Shown here: piece after piece, positions 1 through 9,074 of the stretch
Layout: every line of letters starts with the position of its first letter
Position numbering within the stretch: the first letter of the stretch is position 1
Assembly: GCF_014337195.1 (NCBI RefSeq)
Contig: NZ_CP060634.1
Span: 2,418,001-2,482,000 of the forward strand
Reading direction: 5' to 3'
Source: Qiania dongpingensis
Lineage (GTDB): Bacteria > Bacillota > Clostridia > Lachnospirales > Lachnospiraceae
DNA length: 64,000 nt
Position numbers and translations under genes: made by a program
Notes under the pieces: model-generated
Databases searched by the model: none
What the model was told of the DNA's origin: nothing
The model's input: the letters and a program-made list of their open reading frames with translations, nothing else

Positions 1-164
1 TGATCTCCGCCTTTGCGGGAGATTATTTCTATTCCAGGAGCAATCCCAATGTCGGACAGGGAATCACGGACTATGCTTGGGAATACCGGCCGGAGGAGCT
101 TCCGGAAAAACGTCGCCGGTCACATGCCGCCGAGCTGTTAAAAGAACGGCTTGATGCAGCGTAG
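1..164 (+). CDS. C-terminal end of an unrecognised protein (cut by window edge)
   Basis: An open frame enters from the left edge and ends at the TAG at 162-164, giving 53 residues that end in LLKERLDAA. The tail is hydrophilic, with a tyrosine-rich start (GDYFYSRSNP) and a basic-acidic end. The next gene follows after 19 bases with its own ribosome binding site, so the two are probably cotranscribed. I do not recognise the family from this fragment. Confidence 0.55.
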   Translation, partial: ISAFAGDYFYSRSNPNVGQGITDYAWEYRPEELPEKRRRSHAAELLKERLDAA

Positions 165-183
165 TTATGGAAAGGAGGAGGTC

Positions 184-1173
184 ATGAAGCTGGATGAAAT
201 AAGGACCTATAAGCTCAGTGTGGAGGCTGACGGCCATTCCGGCGGGGAGGGATTTCTGAAAGAGGATACGGATCTTACTATTTCGGAGGGAGAACTTCTT
301 CACGCGGCCGTTACCTGCGGTATTCCGGAGGAACGGCTGGTGACCGGATACCCGGAGAGGCCGGGGGGCGGAATCAGCCGAAGAATCTCGCTGGTAGAAT
401 ATTCTCTGGAGACGCGGGGGGAATATCTGCGGAAATCCGACCGGATATTGGAACTGGATGAGAGCATGCGGTCTTTGATCTCCTATTACCTGGGCATGTT
501 CATCACAAAGCTGGTGAGCAGCAAGGTGTATGGTGTGGATTATCTCGTCCCTTTGCAGCTAGTAAGGCTTGAGCAGGGACAGGAGAATTTCCGTTACCAT
601 GGAAGGAGGCGCAGGGATCTGATCGGATACCGGGAAAAACCAGACGGCGGCTTCAGCGTCTGGGAGGCCATAGGCAGGAGCAACAACAGCGGAAAGGCTT
701 TGAAGGAAGGCTGTGAAGAAGCAGGGGAAATTCTGACGGTCAATGGACGAAGGCCCTGCAGGGCGGATTCTTGTATGACGTATTATGGTTCCAGATGCCT
801 CTCTGTCCGTGTCAAAAGCGCCGCCGCAGCTTCGGAAGGACTGGAGATCTCATTTTCGCCCGCCGCATATTTCCGGGCGTATTATGATACGGCCTATGTG
901 TTGCTGCGGGAGTGTTATGAGCGGGAGTCGGTACGGAATCAGATGGTCTTTGGCGAAGAAAGGATAGAGGCGGAAATTCCTGTTTTGGGCGGACGGAAGC
1001 TGTACGTCGGCATGCCCCGCCGGCTGTTCTTTGCGCTGGCGTCTGATGATGAGGAGGAACTTCTAGTGACAGCAGCCGAGATCATGGATAAGAAAAAGGA
1101 CCCTGAGATCCAGGGCCCTGTGTGTACAGAAACATACTGTGGAAACGACGGTGTATCCGCATCAGTCCGGTGA
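184..1173 (+). CDS. Hypothetical protein, possible degenerate PD-(D/E)XK-like fold
   Basis: A 329-residue protein of unknown function. The ATG at 184 is chosen because AAAGGAGGAG lies just upstream (171-180); in-frame starts at 151-154 have no such site. There is no signal peptide or membrane segment. Residues 145-163 run from RRRRDLIGY to VWEAIGRSN and resemble the D...ExK active-site ribbon of PD-(D/E)XK nuclease-like proteins, with D145 and E161 present but isoleucine 163 where lysine is expected. This is a pattern guess, not an identification. The 3' end overlaps the convergent MATE gene by 12 bases. Confidence 0.75.
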   Translation: MKLDEIRTYKLSVEADGHSGGEGFLKEDTDLTISEGELLHAAVTCGIPEERLVTGYPERPGGGISRRISLVEYSLETRGEYLRKSDRILELDESMRSLISYYLGMFITKLVSSKVYGVDYLVPLQLVRLEQGQENFRYHGRRRRDLIGYREKPDGGFSVWEAIGRSNNSGKALKEGCEEAGEILTVNGRRPCRADSCMTYYGSRCLSVRVKSAAAASEGLEISFSPAAYFRAYYDTAYVLLRECYERESVRNQMVFGEERIEAEIPVLGGRKLYVGMPRRLFFALASDDEEELLVTAAEIMDKKKDPEIQGPVCTETYCGNDGVSASVR

Positions 1174-2520
1174 GAATTTTTTTCCGAACCGGCGCATGAA
1201 GATGAGGAACCACAGGAACAGGAAAATACCTTTGAAAACGCTGGATACGGTTATGCTCCACCAGATGCCGTCCAGGCCGAGACTTGTCTTCATGAGGAAA
1301 ATGGCGGCAGGAATCCTGGCTGCTGTGAATACGATTCCTATCAAAGATGGGGGCATAGTCTTTCCAAGTCCGCTGAAAGCGCCGGAGGTAGTGATTTCAA
1401 CACACATGAAAAGCTGAGAATAGCTGAGTATTTTTAGGTATTGGACTCCCATAGGCAGGATTTCCGGGTCAGGGATGAAAATCCGGAAAATGAATTCTGG
1501 GACGGTAAATAAAATGACCGTGCAGAGGAGCCCCCAGGCCAGCACGACGGCCATGGAGGTCTGGTATCCTTTTTTCACCCGGGACCAGTTCCCGGATCCA
1601 AAATTCTGGGCGACGAAAGCATTGACAGCCGCGGAAAATCCTTCAGCAGTCATCCAGGAGATCGATTCGATCTGGCTGCCTACCTTCTGGACAGCCACAG
1701 CGGCGTCGCCCCATCCGGCTATGACTCTGGCGATTATCATGGAAATAGCTGAAAAGGTCATGCTTTGAAGGGAAGAAGGAAGTCCGATCTTTGTAATGGC
1801 TTTAATTTTTTCTGCGTCGGGTCTATGAAGCAGTCTGATTCTTGAGAAAATGACAGGCTCCTTTCGGACCGCCGAGAGGAAGAGAAAAAAGACGATGGCC
1901 TGCGAAGCTACGGTGGCGATAGCCGCTCCGGCGACTCCCATGGCAGGGATGGGACCCCAGCCAAAGATGAGGAGCGGATCCAGGAAAATATTGATGACCA
2001 TACCGATGGTGTTGGACAAAAATGAAATCCGGCTGTTGCCCATTGCGGTCAAAAGGCCGGTGAATATCTGATTCATAACAGAAAATATCACGAGTCCACA
2101 GGTGATAGCCAGATAAATTTCAGCGTCTGCGATCACGACAGAAGAATTCAATTTAAAAAAAGCGATCAAAGGCTTACAGAAAAAGATGGTGATAAGGCCG
2201 AAGACGACAGACAGGAATATCCCCATCTGTACAGAAGCCTGGGCGTATAAGACGGCTTCTTCTTCCTTGCCGGAGCCGAGCTTTTGGGCTACGAGTACCT
2301 GACCTCCCATTCGGGCCACGATGCCCATGCCCCTTGAAAGCCAGGAGAACATGCTGGCGGCTCCTACGGCAGCCACGGCGTCGGCAGAGAGACGCCCGAT
2401 CCATATCATGTCGGTCAGATTGTAGGCCATCTGAACCAGGGACGTGAGCATGATGGGCAGGGCAAGAGCCGTAAGGGCAGGAAAAATCTTTCCTTTCAGT
2501 AAATTTACCTGTTGCTTCAT
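1162..2520 (-). CDS. MATE family multidrug/cation efflux protein
   Basis: A 452-residue integral membrane protein of the MATE (NorM/DinF-like) family, which exports drugs or metabolites by coupling to Na+ or H+. It has about twelve hydrophobic segments in two halves, and the N-terminal pattern LTALALPIMLTSLVQMAYNL followed by TDMIWIGRL is typical of the family. Length is normal for MATE proteins. The ATG at 2520 is preceded on the minus strand by AAAGGAG. It is transcribed away from the DUF362 gene, sharing a roughly 110-bp divergent intergenic region, and its 3' end overlaps the gene to its left. The substrate cannot be told from sequence. Confidence 0.93.
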   Translation of the reverse strand: MKQQVNLLKGKIFPALTALALPIMLTSLVQMAYNLTDMIWIGRLSADAVAAVGAASMFSWLSRGMGIVARMGGQVLVAQKLGSGKEEEAVLYAQASVQMGIFLSVVFGLITIFFCKPLIAFFKLNSSVVIADAEIYLAITCGLVIFSVMNQIFTGLLTAMGNSRISFLSNTIGMVINIFLDPLLIFGWGPIPAMGVAGAAIATVASQAIVFFLFLSAVRKEPVIFSRIRLLHRPDAEKIKAITKIGLPSSLQSMTFSAISMIIARVIAGWGDAAVAVQKVGSQIESISWMTAEGFSAAVNAFVAQNFGSGNWSRVKKGYQTSMAVVLAWGLLCTVILFTVPEFIFRIFIPDPEILPMGVQYLKILSYSQLFMCVEITTSGAFSGLGKTMPPSLIGIVFTAARIPAAIFLMKTSLGLDGIWWSITVSSVFKGIFLFLWFLIFMRRFGKKFSPD

Positions 2521-2630
2521 GATTGAAGACTCCTTTGTCTTTTGAGATTTATCCCGGACAGGGGCTGCCGGCTGGATAAATTGTAGCAGAGAAGAGAGAG
2601 AACTTCAAGTGATAAAGGAGGACTTTTTAT

Positions 2631-3824
2631 ATGGTATTAAAAGATAGAAGCAGGGTAGTCCTGATTCCCTGCGATACTTACGAGGAAGAGACCGTTTATG
2701 AAAAAATAAAAGCGGGGATCGGGCTTCTGGGAGGGATTGAAAATCTTGTGACTCCGGAGGAAAAGGTGCTTTTGAAGCCAAATTTGGTGAGGAAAGCGGA
2801 GCTCTCCAGGGCGGTGGTGACACATCCGTCTGTAGTGGGCGCCGTGGCCAGGCTTTTGAAAGAAGCCGGAGTGAAGAACGTGTCGGCAGGGGACTCCTGC
2901 GGGGTGGGATCGGCCCTGAGTACGGCAGCCGGAGCCGGTATGGATTCGGTACTTAAAAAATACGGCGTGCCTGTGGTGGACTTTACAGGGATGGGAAAAG
3001 TGTCTTATAAGGAAGGCGTTCAGGCGAAAGCCTTTTTTCTGTCAAAAGAGGCGGCAGAGGCGGATGCGCTCATCAACATCTGTAAAATGAAGACCCATGC
3101 CCTGGAGCGGGTGACCGGGGCCGTTAAAAATATGTATGGCTGCGTCTACGGCCTCCATAAGGCGAAGGGACACACTCAGTATCCGAGCGCCGACAGCTTT
3201 GCCAGGATGCTGGTGGACCTGAACCGGCTTCTTGCCCCCAGGCTTTATGTGATGGACGGGATTACGGCGATGGAAGGGAATGGCCCCACGTCAGGTGACC
3301 CAGTGTCTATGAATGTGCTTCTCGTGTCCAGAGATCCAGTGGCCATGGACAGCATATTCTGTCATCTGATCGACTTGAGGCCGGACCTGGTCCCTACCAA
3401 CTATCACGGAGAAAAAATGGGGCTGGGAAGCTGGCAGGAAGAGAACATAGAGTTGATGCTTCTGGAGGATGCGGGAACGGACAGTTCCTCTACGGCGGCC
3501 GGCCGGGCCCGGGCAAGAGAGATCACCGTGAAAGAAGCCTTTGAGAGATATGGAAACGGAAGCTTCCGGGTGGACAGAAGAAGGGCTAAAAGCGACTTCT
3601 GGGTAAGGCTTGGGAAACTGTTCAATGCTTTTCAGAAAAAACCATATATCCTTCAGGATAAATGCGTAAAATGCGGCGTCTGTGTGGATAGCTGTCCAGT
3701 GGACGGAAAAGCGGTCACATTTGCGGACGGGCGAAAGAACCCTCCCGTGTATGATTATAAAAAATGTATTCGATGTTTTTGCTGTCAGGAAATGTGCCCC
3801 CACAAGGCGATTCAGGTGAAATAG
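2631..3824 (+). CDS. DUF362 domain protein with C-terminal 2x[4Fe-4S] ferredoxin
   Basis: A 397-residue cytoplasmic protein. Residues about 1-300 match the DUF362 domain (LLKPNLV, THPSVV, NICKMKTH, GAVKNMYG), a family of unknown reaction. The C-terminus is a bacterial ferredoxin module with two CxxCxxCxxxC sets, C345/C348/C351/C355 and C379/C382/C385/C389, expected to carry two [4Fe-4S] clusters. A redox role is therefore likely, with partner unknown. AAAGGAGGA at 2614-2622 supports the ATG at 2631. The histidine kinase gene starts 35 bases after the stop, so the two may be cotranscribed. Length and domain order are normal for the ferredoxin-fused members. Confidence 0.92.
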   Translation: MVLKDRSRVVLIPCDTYEEETVYEKIKAGIGLLGGIENLVTPEEKVLLKPNLVRKAELSRAVVTHPSVVGAVARLLKEAGVKNVSAGDSCGVGSALSTAAGAGMDSVLKKYGVPVVDFTGMGKVSYKEGVQAKAFFLSKEAAEADALINICKMKTHALERVTGAVKNMYGCVYGLHKAKGHTQYPSADSFARMLVDLNRLLAPRLYVMDGITAMEGNGPTSGDPVSMNVLLVSRDPVAMDSIFCHLIDLRPDLVPTNYHGEKMGLGSWQEENIELMLLEDAGTDSSSTAAGRARAREITVKEAFERYGNGSFRVDRRRAKSDFWVRLGKLFNAFQKKPYILQDKCVKCGVCVDSCPVDGKAVTFADGRKNPPVYDYKKCIRCFCCQEMCPHKAIQVK

Positions 3825-3859
3825 AGTCATCCGGGAGAGGGACTTGGAAGGAATGGAAG

Positions 3860-6800
3860 ATGAATAAGGAAATAGGGAAAAACGGCAGCCAGATGTTAGA
3901 GAAGATCTTGAACCATATGGGGGATACCGCCGTCTACGCAATACGGAGGGATACTCATGAGCTGCTGTTTTTTAATGACAGGGTAAAAGCAGTCAGCCCT
4001 GATATCCGGCTTGGTCTTGTCTGCCATGAAATATGGGAGGGGTACTGTGGAAACTGCCCTCTTCAGACTCTTGGAGAGAAAGAGAGCAATACTACCGTGA
4101 GCTATGACGACCCGTTCGGGAAAGTGGTGGATATCTCAGCGACGAAGATCGATTGGGGAACGGAAGAGACACCGGCTTATCTGATATCGGTGACTCCCCA
4201 TACCTACAGCATTCAGGAACAGGAGCTGGAATTGGAGAGGGAGAAGCTGGCAGCGGTGGCCGGGAAGGTCTATCCGGTCATTTATTCGGTGAACCTGACG
4301 AAAAATACGTATTCGGTGGTGGAATTCCAGTCCTCGGATTCTTATCTCCCGCCGGCCTCCGGAAAATTTGACGATTTGCCCCTGCTGGCTTCCAAGACAG
4401 TGCATCCGGATTATCAGAAACAGTACATCCGTACCTTCGGGCGGGAAAAGCTTCTGGAAGACTATAAAAACGGCGTAAAAGAGCTGGGGCTGGAATTCCC
4501 CCAGCTTTATCGGGACGGAAGCTATCAGTGGGTCAGCGTGCAGGTGATATTTCTGGAGAACGCATTGAGCGATGATGTAATGGAGATCACCCTGTGCAAA
4601 AATATCCATGAACAAAGACTGGCCCGGAAGAAGGAAGAAAGGGAGCGTCAGGCGGTTTATGACAGCCTTCCGGGAGGCATCGTGAAATGCCTGGCGGATG
4701 AGTCCTTCACAATCCTGAGCATGAGCCGGAATTTCCGGGAAATGTTTGGAATAATGGGGGGAGGCGAACGAAAGGCGGCAGATTTGTTTCGGGGCAAGAA
4801 CAGGGAGGCAGACCTGTCGTATTGCCGTACCAGCGCGGCAGCGGGAAAACCAATCCGGCTGGACGGACAGTATGCAGACAGTACGGGAAGAAGCATCTGG
4901 CTTCATGTGGAAGGGAAGATGACAGGAGAGCAGAATGGGATTCCCGAGTACACGATGACAGTCCTGGACATAACCGGCAGAAAGGAAGCGGAAGAAGAGC
5001 TTAAGCAGGAAAAGATGAAATATAAGATAGCTGTGGAGAGTGCGGCGGATATCTTTTATGAATATTTTCCGGATGAAGATCTGTTCGTGAGTCAGGAAAA
5101 TCCGGAGATGGGCGGGCGCGCCGCAAAACTGGAGCATTACCGGCAGATGATGGGAGAAATCCTGCATCCCGAGGAAGCTCCTTTGGTGGACCGGATTCTT
5201 AAAGGAGAGCTTAGGCAGGCAGAGGTGCGCATCATCCCTTATGGGGGAAGTGATTACCGCTGGTATCTTGTACAGGGAGATCCGATTCGGAAGGATGGAG
5301 AAAAGGAGCGGGTCGTAGGAACTCTTCGGGATATCACGCAGCTGAAGCAGAGAGAGGAGCTGTTTCGTTCCAGAGAGACACTAATGACAGCAAGCATCAT
5401 GACGCTGTTTGGCGAGCTTTTAGTGCTGGACATTGAAACCGGCCGTTTCATTGCATATAAATCCAGCAGCGGGATGGAGGCCATCCAGGAGCAAAAGGAT
5501 TTTACTTTGTTCTGCAGGGAGTACGGGGGAAATCTCATCCATCCGGAGGACCGCGGCCGGTTTTTCACCATATTTTCCATGGATAATATCAGAAGAATTG
5601 CAAAAGAGGGGAGGAAAAAGGTGCTCCTGGAGGCGCGCCGGCTGGATGAGGAAGGACGCTACCGCTGGTGCGAGCTGATGGGGAACCTGCTGGAGGATGA
5701 GAAAGCAAATGTGATGCTGCTGACCTTCCGGGACATCCATGAGCTTTATATGGCCAGGGCGGAGAGCCGGATAGCCAATGAACGGCTGCTCACATCGGTG
5801 AACCACTTTTATGATGCGATCTATGAGTGGAACCTGACAGGCGGGGAAGCTTATGCTTGGAAAGGTTTCCAGGGATATCCGGAGCCCTTCCGCATGGAAG
5901 AGTCTGTGGAAAAGCATTATGAGCGGGTGCTCCGAGACTATATCCATCCTGATCACCGCGGGGAATTTGAGGAAAATTTTGCGCCGGAGCGGCTGACGAA
6001 TAGCTTTAAGGAAAACCAGAGCGAACATTTTATGGAATTCCGAAACAAATGCCCGGACGGTCAGTATTATTGGTTTACCATGAACGTGCAGCTTTTGGAA
6101 AATGTGGACGGAGAGCTGCGGGCCATGATATATATGAAGAATGTCGATGTACAGAAGAAAGAGCAGGAACGCCAGAAGAAGGCGCTTCAGGACGCCCTTG
6201 CCCTGGCGGAACAGGCCAGCCTGGCAAAGAGCGATTTCCTTTCCCGCATGTCCCATGATATCCGCACCCCTATGAACGCGATTATCGGGATGACGGCCAT
6301 AGCGGCGGTCAGTCTGGACAACAAGGAAAAAATGACAGATTGTCTGGGAAAAATCGGGCTGTCGGCCAGATATCTTCTTTCTCTTTTGAACGATGTGCTG
6401 GACATGTCAAAGATAGAGAGCGGAAAGATGGATCTTGCAAAAGAGCCGTTTGACCTTCAGGAACTGATACAGAGCGTGACCCAGATGATCTATGCCCAGG
6501 CCAGCGCAAAGGGCCAGGAATTCACCGTGACGGTGGACGAGCATTTGGAACATTCATATATCGGAGATTCTCTGCGGATAAACCAGATACTTATGAACCT
6601 GCTTTCCAATGCCGTGAAATATACTAGAGAGAGCGGCCATGTATCCCTTCGGCTGGAATCCATGCGGCAGACGAAAGACAAGGAATGGCTCCGGGTCCAG
6701 GTGTCCGACGACGGGATTGGGATTTCGGAAGAATTCCAGAAGAAAATGTTCCAGCCGTTTGAACAGGAATCACAGGAAAGCGGAAGAGTGTTTGAAGGAA

Positions 6801-7807
6801 GCGGGCTGGGTCTTTCCATTGTTCAGAATCTTCTCCGCATGATGGGAGGAAGCATTGCAGTTGAGAGCGGCCAGGGAAAGGGAACCTGCTTTACCGTAGA
6901 GCTTCCGCTGCAGCGGACCGTGAGCGGTGCGGCAGAGGACTACATGCTTCCTGGGGATATGGAAGTATTGGTGACGGATGACGATCCTTTTGTCTGCGAG
7001 CAGGCCCAGGCTATATTGAATCATATGGGAGTAAAGGTAGAATGGGTGGTCTCAGGAGCTGAGGCAGTGGAATCCGTGCGCCGCAGATCAGGACGGGGAG
7101 AAAGCTTCGATGTGGCAATCATCGACTGGAAGATGCCCGGGATGGACGGAGTGGAAACAACCCGCCAGATCCGAAGGATCGTAGGGAAGGATATCCTGGT
7201 GATCGTAATGTCAGCGTATGACTGGAGCGATGTAGAGGAGGAAGCTCGCGCCGCGGGTGTGGATCTGTTTTTAGCTAAACCGTTTTTTACCAGCACATTG
7301 GGAGCGGTGCTGCGGCAGGCCGCCAAGACAGACATGATGGAAGAAAAATGTCAGCTTAAAGAAGAGGCAGCCTTTGACCATGAGCGTGTGCTTTTGGTGG
7401 AGGACAGTGAGATGAACCGGGAAATTGCCCAGACGCTTCTGGAGATGAGAGGAATTCAGGTGGATACGGCAGAGGACGGGCGGATAGCTGTGGAAAAATT
7501 CCTGTCTGCCCGTTCCGGAACCTATCAGGCTGTGCTCATGGATATCCGCATGCCGCATATGGACGGCCTGGAGGCTACGAGGAGAATCCGAAGCGCAGAC
7601 CATCCGGATGCCGGCAGGATACCGATCGTTGCGATGACAGCCAATGCTTTTGAGGATGAACGGCGAGAGGCGGAAAAGGCAGGCATCGATGAATATCTGA
7701 CAAAGCCGATCGAACAGGAGTTATTGTTTGGGACCCTGCACAGGGTATTTCACAGCGGCCGCACGTGCGCGGGTCAGAGCAGTGCTCTTATAGCTGAAGA
7801 TAGATAA
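3860..7807 (+). CDS. Multi-PAS hybrid sensor histidine kinase with two receiver domains
   Basis: A 1315-residue soluble hybrid kinase. The N-terminal two-thirds (about 1-780) is a tandem of PAS/PAC-like sensor modules without obvious membrane segments. The first carries cysteines C55, C63 and C66 (VCHEIWEGYCGNCPL). Then come a HisKA dimerisation domain with the phospho-accepting H799 in MSHDIRTPMNAIIGM, and a HATPase domain with N (NLLSNAVKYT), G1 (DDGIGI) and G2 (GSGLGLSI) boxes. Two receiver domains follow, with phospho-acceptors D1089 (IIDWKMPG) and D1228 (LMDIRMPH). ATG 3860 follows GGAAGGAA; an in-frame start at 3764 would overlap the DUF362 gene and lacks a site. No output domain is present, so the signal probably passes to another protein. 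The stimulus is unknown. Confidence 0.93.
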   Translation: MNKEIGKNGSQMLEKILNHMGDTAVYAIRRDTHELLFFNDRVKAVSPDIRLGLVCHEIWEGYCGNCPLQTLGEKESNTTVSYDDPFGKVVDISATKIDWGTEETPAYLISVTPHTYSIQEQELELEREKLAAVAGKVYPVIYSVNLTKNTYSVVEFQSSDSYLPPASGKFDDLPLLASKTVHPDYQKQYIRTFGREKLLEDYKNGVKELGLEFPQLYRDGSYQWVSVQVIFLENALSDDVMEITLCKNIHEQRLARKKEERERQAVYDSLPGGIVKCLADESFTILSMSRNFREMFGIMGGGERKAADLFRGKNREADLSYCRTSAAAGKPIRLDGQYADSTGRSIWLHVEGKMTGEQNGIPEYTMTVLDITGRKEAEEELKQEKMKYKIAVESAADIFYEYFPDEDLFVSQENPEMGGRAAKLEHYRQMMGEILHPEEAPLVDRILKGELRQAEVRIIPYGGSDYRWYLVQGDPIRKDGEKERVVGTLRDITQLKQREELFRSRETLMTASIMTLFGELLVLDIETGRFIAYKSSSGMEAIQEQKDFTLFCREYGGNLIHPEDRGRFFTIFSMDNIRRIAKEGRKKVLLEARRLDEEGRYRWCELMGNLLEDEKANVMLLTFRDIHELYMARAESRIANERLLTSVNHFYDAIYEWNLTGGEAYAWKGFQGYPEPFRMEESVEKHYERVLRDYIHPDHRGEFEENFAPERLTNSFKENQSEHFMEFRNKCPDGQYYWFTMNVQLLENVDGELRAMIYMKNVDVQKKEQERQKKALQDALALAEQASLAKSDFLSRMSHDIRTPMNAIIGMTAIAAVSLDNKEKMTDCLGKIGLSARYLLSLLNDVLDMSKIESGKMDLAKEPFDLQELIQSVTQMIYAQASAKGQEFTVTVDEHLEHSYIGDSLRINQILMNLLSNAVKYTRESGHVSLRLESMRQTKDKEWLRVQVSDDGIGISEEFQKKMFQPFEQESQESGRVFEGSGLGLSIVQNLLRMMGGSIAVESGQGKGTCFTVELPLQRTVSGAAEDYMLPGDMEVLVTDDDPFVCEQAQAILNHMGVKVEWVVSGAEAVESVRRRSGRGESFDVAIIDWKMPGMDGVETTRQIRRIVGKDILVIVMSAYDWSDVEEEARAAGVDLFLAKPFFTSTLGAVLRQAAKTDMMEEKCQLKEEAAFDHERVLLVEDSEMNREIAQTLLEMRGIQVDTAEDGRIAVEKFLSARSGTYQAVLMDIRMPHMDGLEATRRIRSADHPDAGRIPIVAMTANAFEDERREAEKAGIDEYLTKPIEQELLFGTLHRVFHSGRTCAGQSSALIAEDR

Positions 7808-7833
7808 TATATTAATAGAAGGAACAGGAAAAG

Positions 7834-7867
7834 GGTCTGTCCGGCCGGCTGCCGGGCGGGCCTTTTT
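7834..7867 (+). terminator. Rho-independent terminator after the hybrid kinase
   Basis: A 12-bp GC-rich stem (GGTCTGTCCGGC with GCCGGGCGGGCC, three G-T wobbles) with a 5-base loop is followed by TTTTT, 27 bases after the kinase stop. Confidence 0.88.
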
Positions 7868-8114
7868 GTTTCATAAAGGACGCCTCGGGGGACCCCTTTG
7901 TACAAAATACAAAAATTGAACAGGAATTTTTGGAGGAAAAACGATGAAATGTGACTTTTCTGTGTGCTATCATTAACGAAACGAAAGTTGTGCAATATCA
8001 CCATAATGTTCCGGTATAGGCGTTGAGAAATTTGCTAATATCCCGATGAATTGGAAATAATTGCACAGATTTAAAAACAATGATGTGGTGAAAAGTATGA
8101 AAGAGAGGCAAGTC
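7868..8114 (+). other. Non-coding leader region before the aldolase-Liv operon
   Basis: This stretch should hold the promoter of the aldolase-Liv operon, but I see no convincing -35/-10 pair. TTGCTA at about 8036 with AATAAT 18 bases later is only a weak candidate. It contains a tiny frame at 7944-7976 (ten codons, MKCDFSVCYH) with GGAGG eleven bases upstream, which could be a leader peptide or chance. No known riboswitch motif was recognised. Confidence 0.35.
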
Positions 8115-9005
8115 ATGAAGAAGCTTTATGGTGTTGTTACAGCCATGGTCACTCCTTTTAATGAGGACGAGACCGTAAGGGTGGAAGCAATCAGACAGCA
8201 TGTGGATTTCCTGATTGAAAAAGGTATCAACTGCCTGTATCCTCTGGGTACGACAGGTGAGATGATGCTGATGAACAATGAAGAGAGAAAACTGGTGGCC
8301 GAGACAGTCGTGAAACAGTGCGATCACCGTATTCCTGTGTTCATCCACGTTGGGGCCATGAAAACAAAGGATGCCTGTGAGCTGGCGCGCCACGCCTGTG
8401 AAATCGGCGCGGACGGCATCGGAGCAGTTTCTCCCGCGTTCTACGGTGCGACCGACGTATCAATATATGAGTATTATGCAGCGATCTCAAAGAGCGTCCC
8501 GGAGGATTTCCCGATCTATCTTTACAACATCCCTCAGTGCTCTTCCAATGATCTGCCGGTGGCCGTAGCCGATAAGCTGGCCAGAGAATTTAAAAATATC
8601 ATCGGAATTAAGTACAGCTTTGCAGATATGTGCAGGACTTTGGAATATCAGAAAGTGAACGACGGCAATTTTTCTGTTCTTCACGGATGTGACAAGCTGA
8701 TCAACGCGCTGATGGCCATGGGCTGTGACGGCGTAGTATCCGGCGTATCCAGCGTATATCCTGAAATATTTGTAGCAACCTATCAGGCGTGTATGCGCGG
8801 CGATTGGGATGAGGCAAGGAAACAGCAGAGGCTTGCCAATGACGTCTGCGACATTCTGAAGGGCGGAGCCAGCATGGGCCATTTTAAAGAGGCGATGAAG
8901 CTGCGGGGAATCGATGCAGGATATGTACGCGGACCGTTACATAACCTGACTCAGGACGAGATCCTTGAGATGAAGAAGCAGCTGGCCGCCATCGGCCTTC
9001 AGTAG
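8115..9005 (+). CDS. Dihydrodipicolinate synthase / N-acetylneuraminate lyase family aldolase
   Basis: A 296-residue class I aldolase of the DapA/NanA superfamily. The 2-oxo-acid binding motif GTTGE, the tyrosine Y137 in YLYNIP and the Schiff-base lysine K166 in IIGIKYS are in the expected places. The ATG at 8115 follows GAGAGG and gives the usual N-terminus (MKKLYGVVTAMVTPF); ATG 8097 is an alternative. It heads an operon with a Liv-type amino-acid importer, an aminotransferase and a PucR regulator rather than lysine biosynthesis genes. I therefore infer a catabolic lyase or deaminase (possible roles include keto-deoxy-sugar or hydroxyproline-type breakdown) rather than true DapA. The exact substrate is not readable. 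Confidence 0.88.
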   Translation: MKKLYGVVTAMVTPFNEDETVRVEAIRQHVDFLIEKGINCLYPLGTTGEMMLMNNEERKLVAETVVKQCDHRIPVFIHVGAMKTKDACELARHACEIGADGIGAVSPAFYGATDVSIYEYYAAISKSVPEDFPIYLYNIPQCSSNDLPVAVADKLAREFKNIIGIKYSFADMCRTLEYQKVNDGNFSVLHGCDKLINALMAMGCDGVVSGVSSVYPEIFVATYQACMRGDWDEARKQQRLANDVCDILKGGASMGHFKEAMKLRGIDAGYVRGPLHNLTQDEILEMKKQLAAIGLQ

Positions 9006-9027
9006 AGAAGGACACAGTAACCGATAT

Positions 9028-9048
9028 AAGTGTGTGTAGTACGCACTT
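9028..9048 (+). promoter_or_regulatory. Intercistronic hairpin before the binding-protein gene
   Basis: AAGTGTGT and ACGCACTT form an 8-bp stem (one G-T pair) around a 5-base loop between the aldolase stop and the binding-protein ribosome site. No T-run follows, so it more likely stabilises or processes the mRNA than terminates it. Confidence 0.45.
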
Positions 9049-9074
9049 ATCATAAAAAAGGAGGAATGAAACTT

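Noticed and set aside
1087-1125. Hairpin AGGACCCTG/CAGGGCCCT near the end of the first complete gene as a terminator
   Set aside because: It lies inside the coding region, contains a mismatch and has no T-run.
3764-3859. Extending the hybrid kinase start upstream to 3764
   Set aside because: It would overlap the ferredoxin codons of the DUF362 gene and has no ribosome binding site, whereas 3860 follows GGAAGGAA.
8115-9005. Calling the aldolase true DapA (lysine synthesis)
   Set aside because: The catalytic residues fit the whole superfamily, and the gene context is an importer with aminotransferase and PucR, not lysine synthesis.
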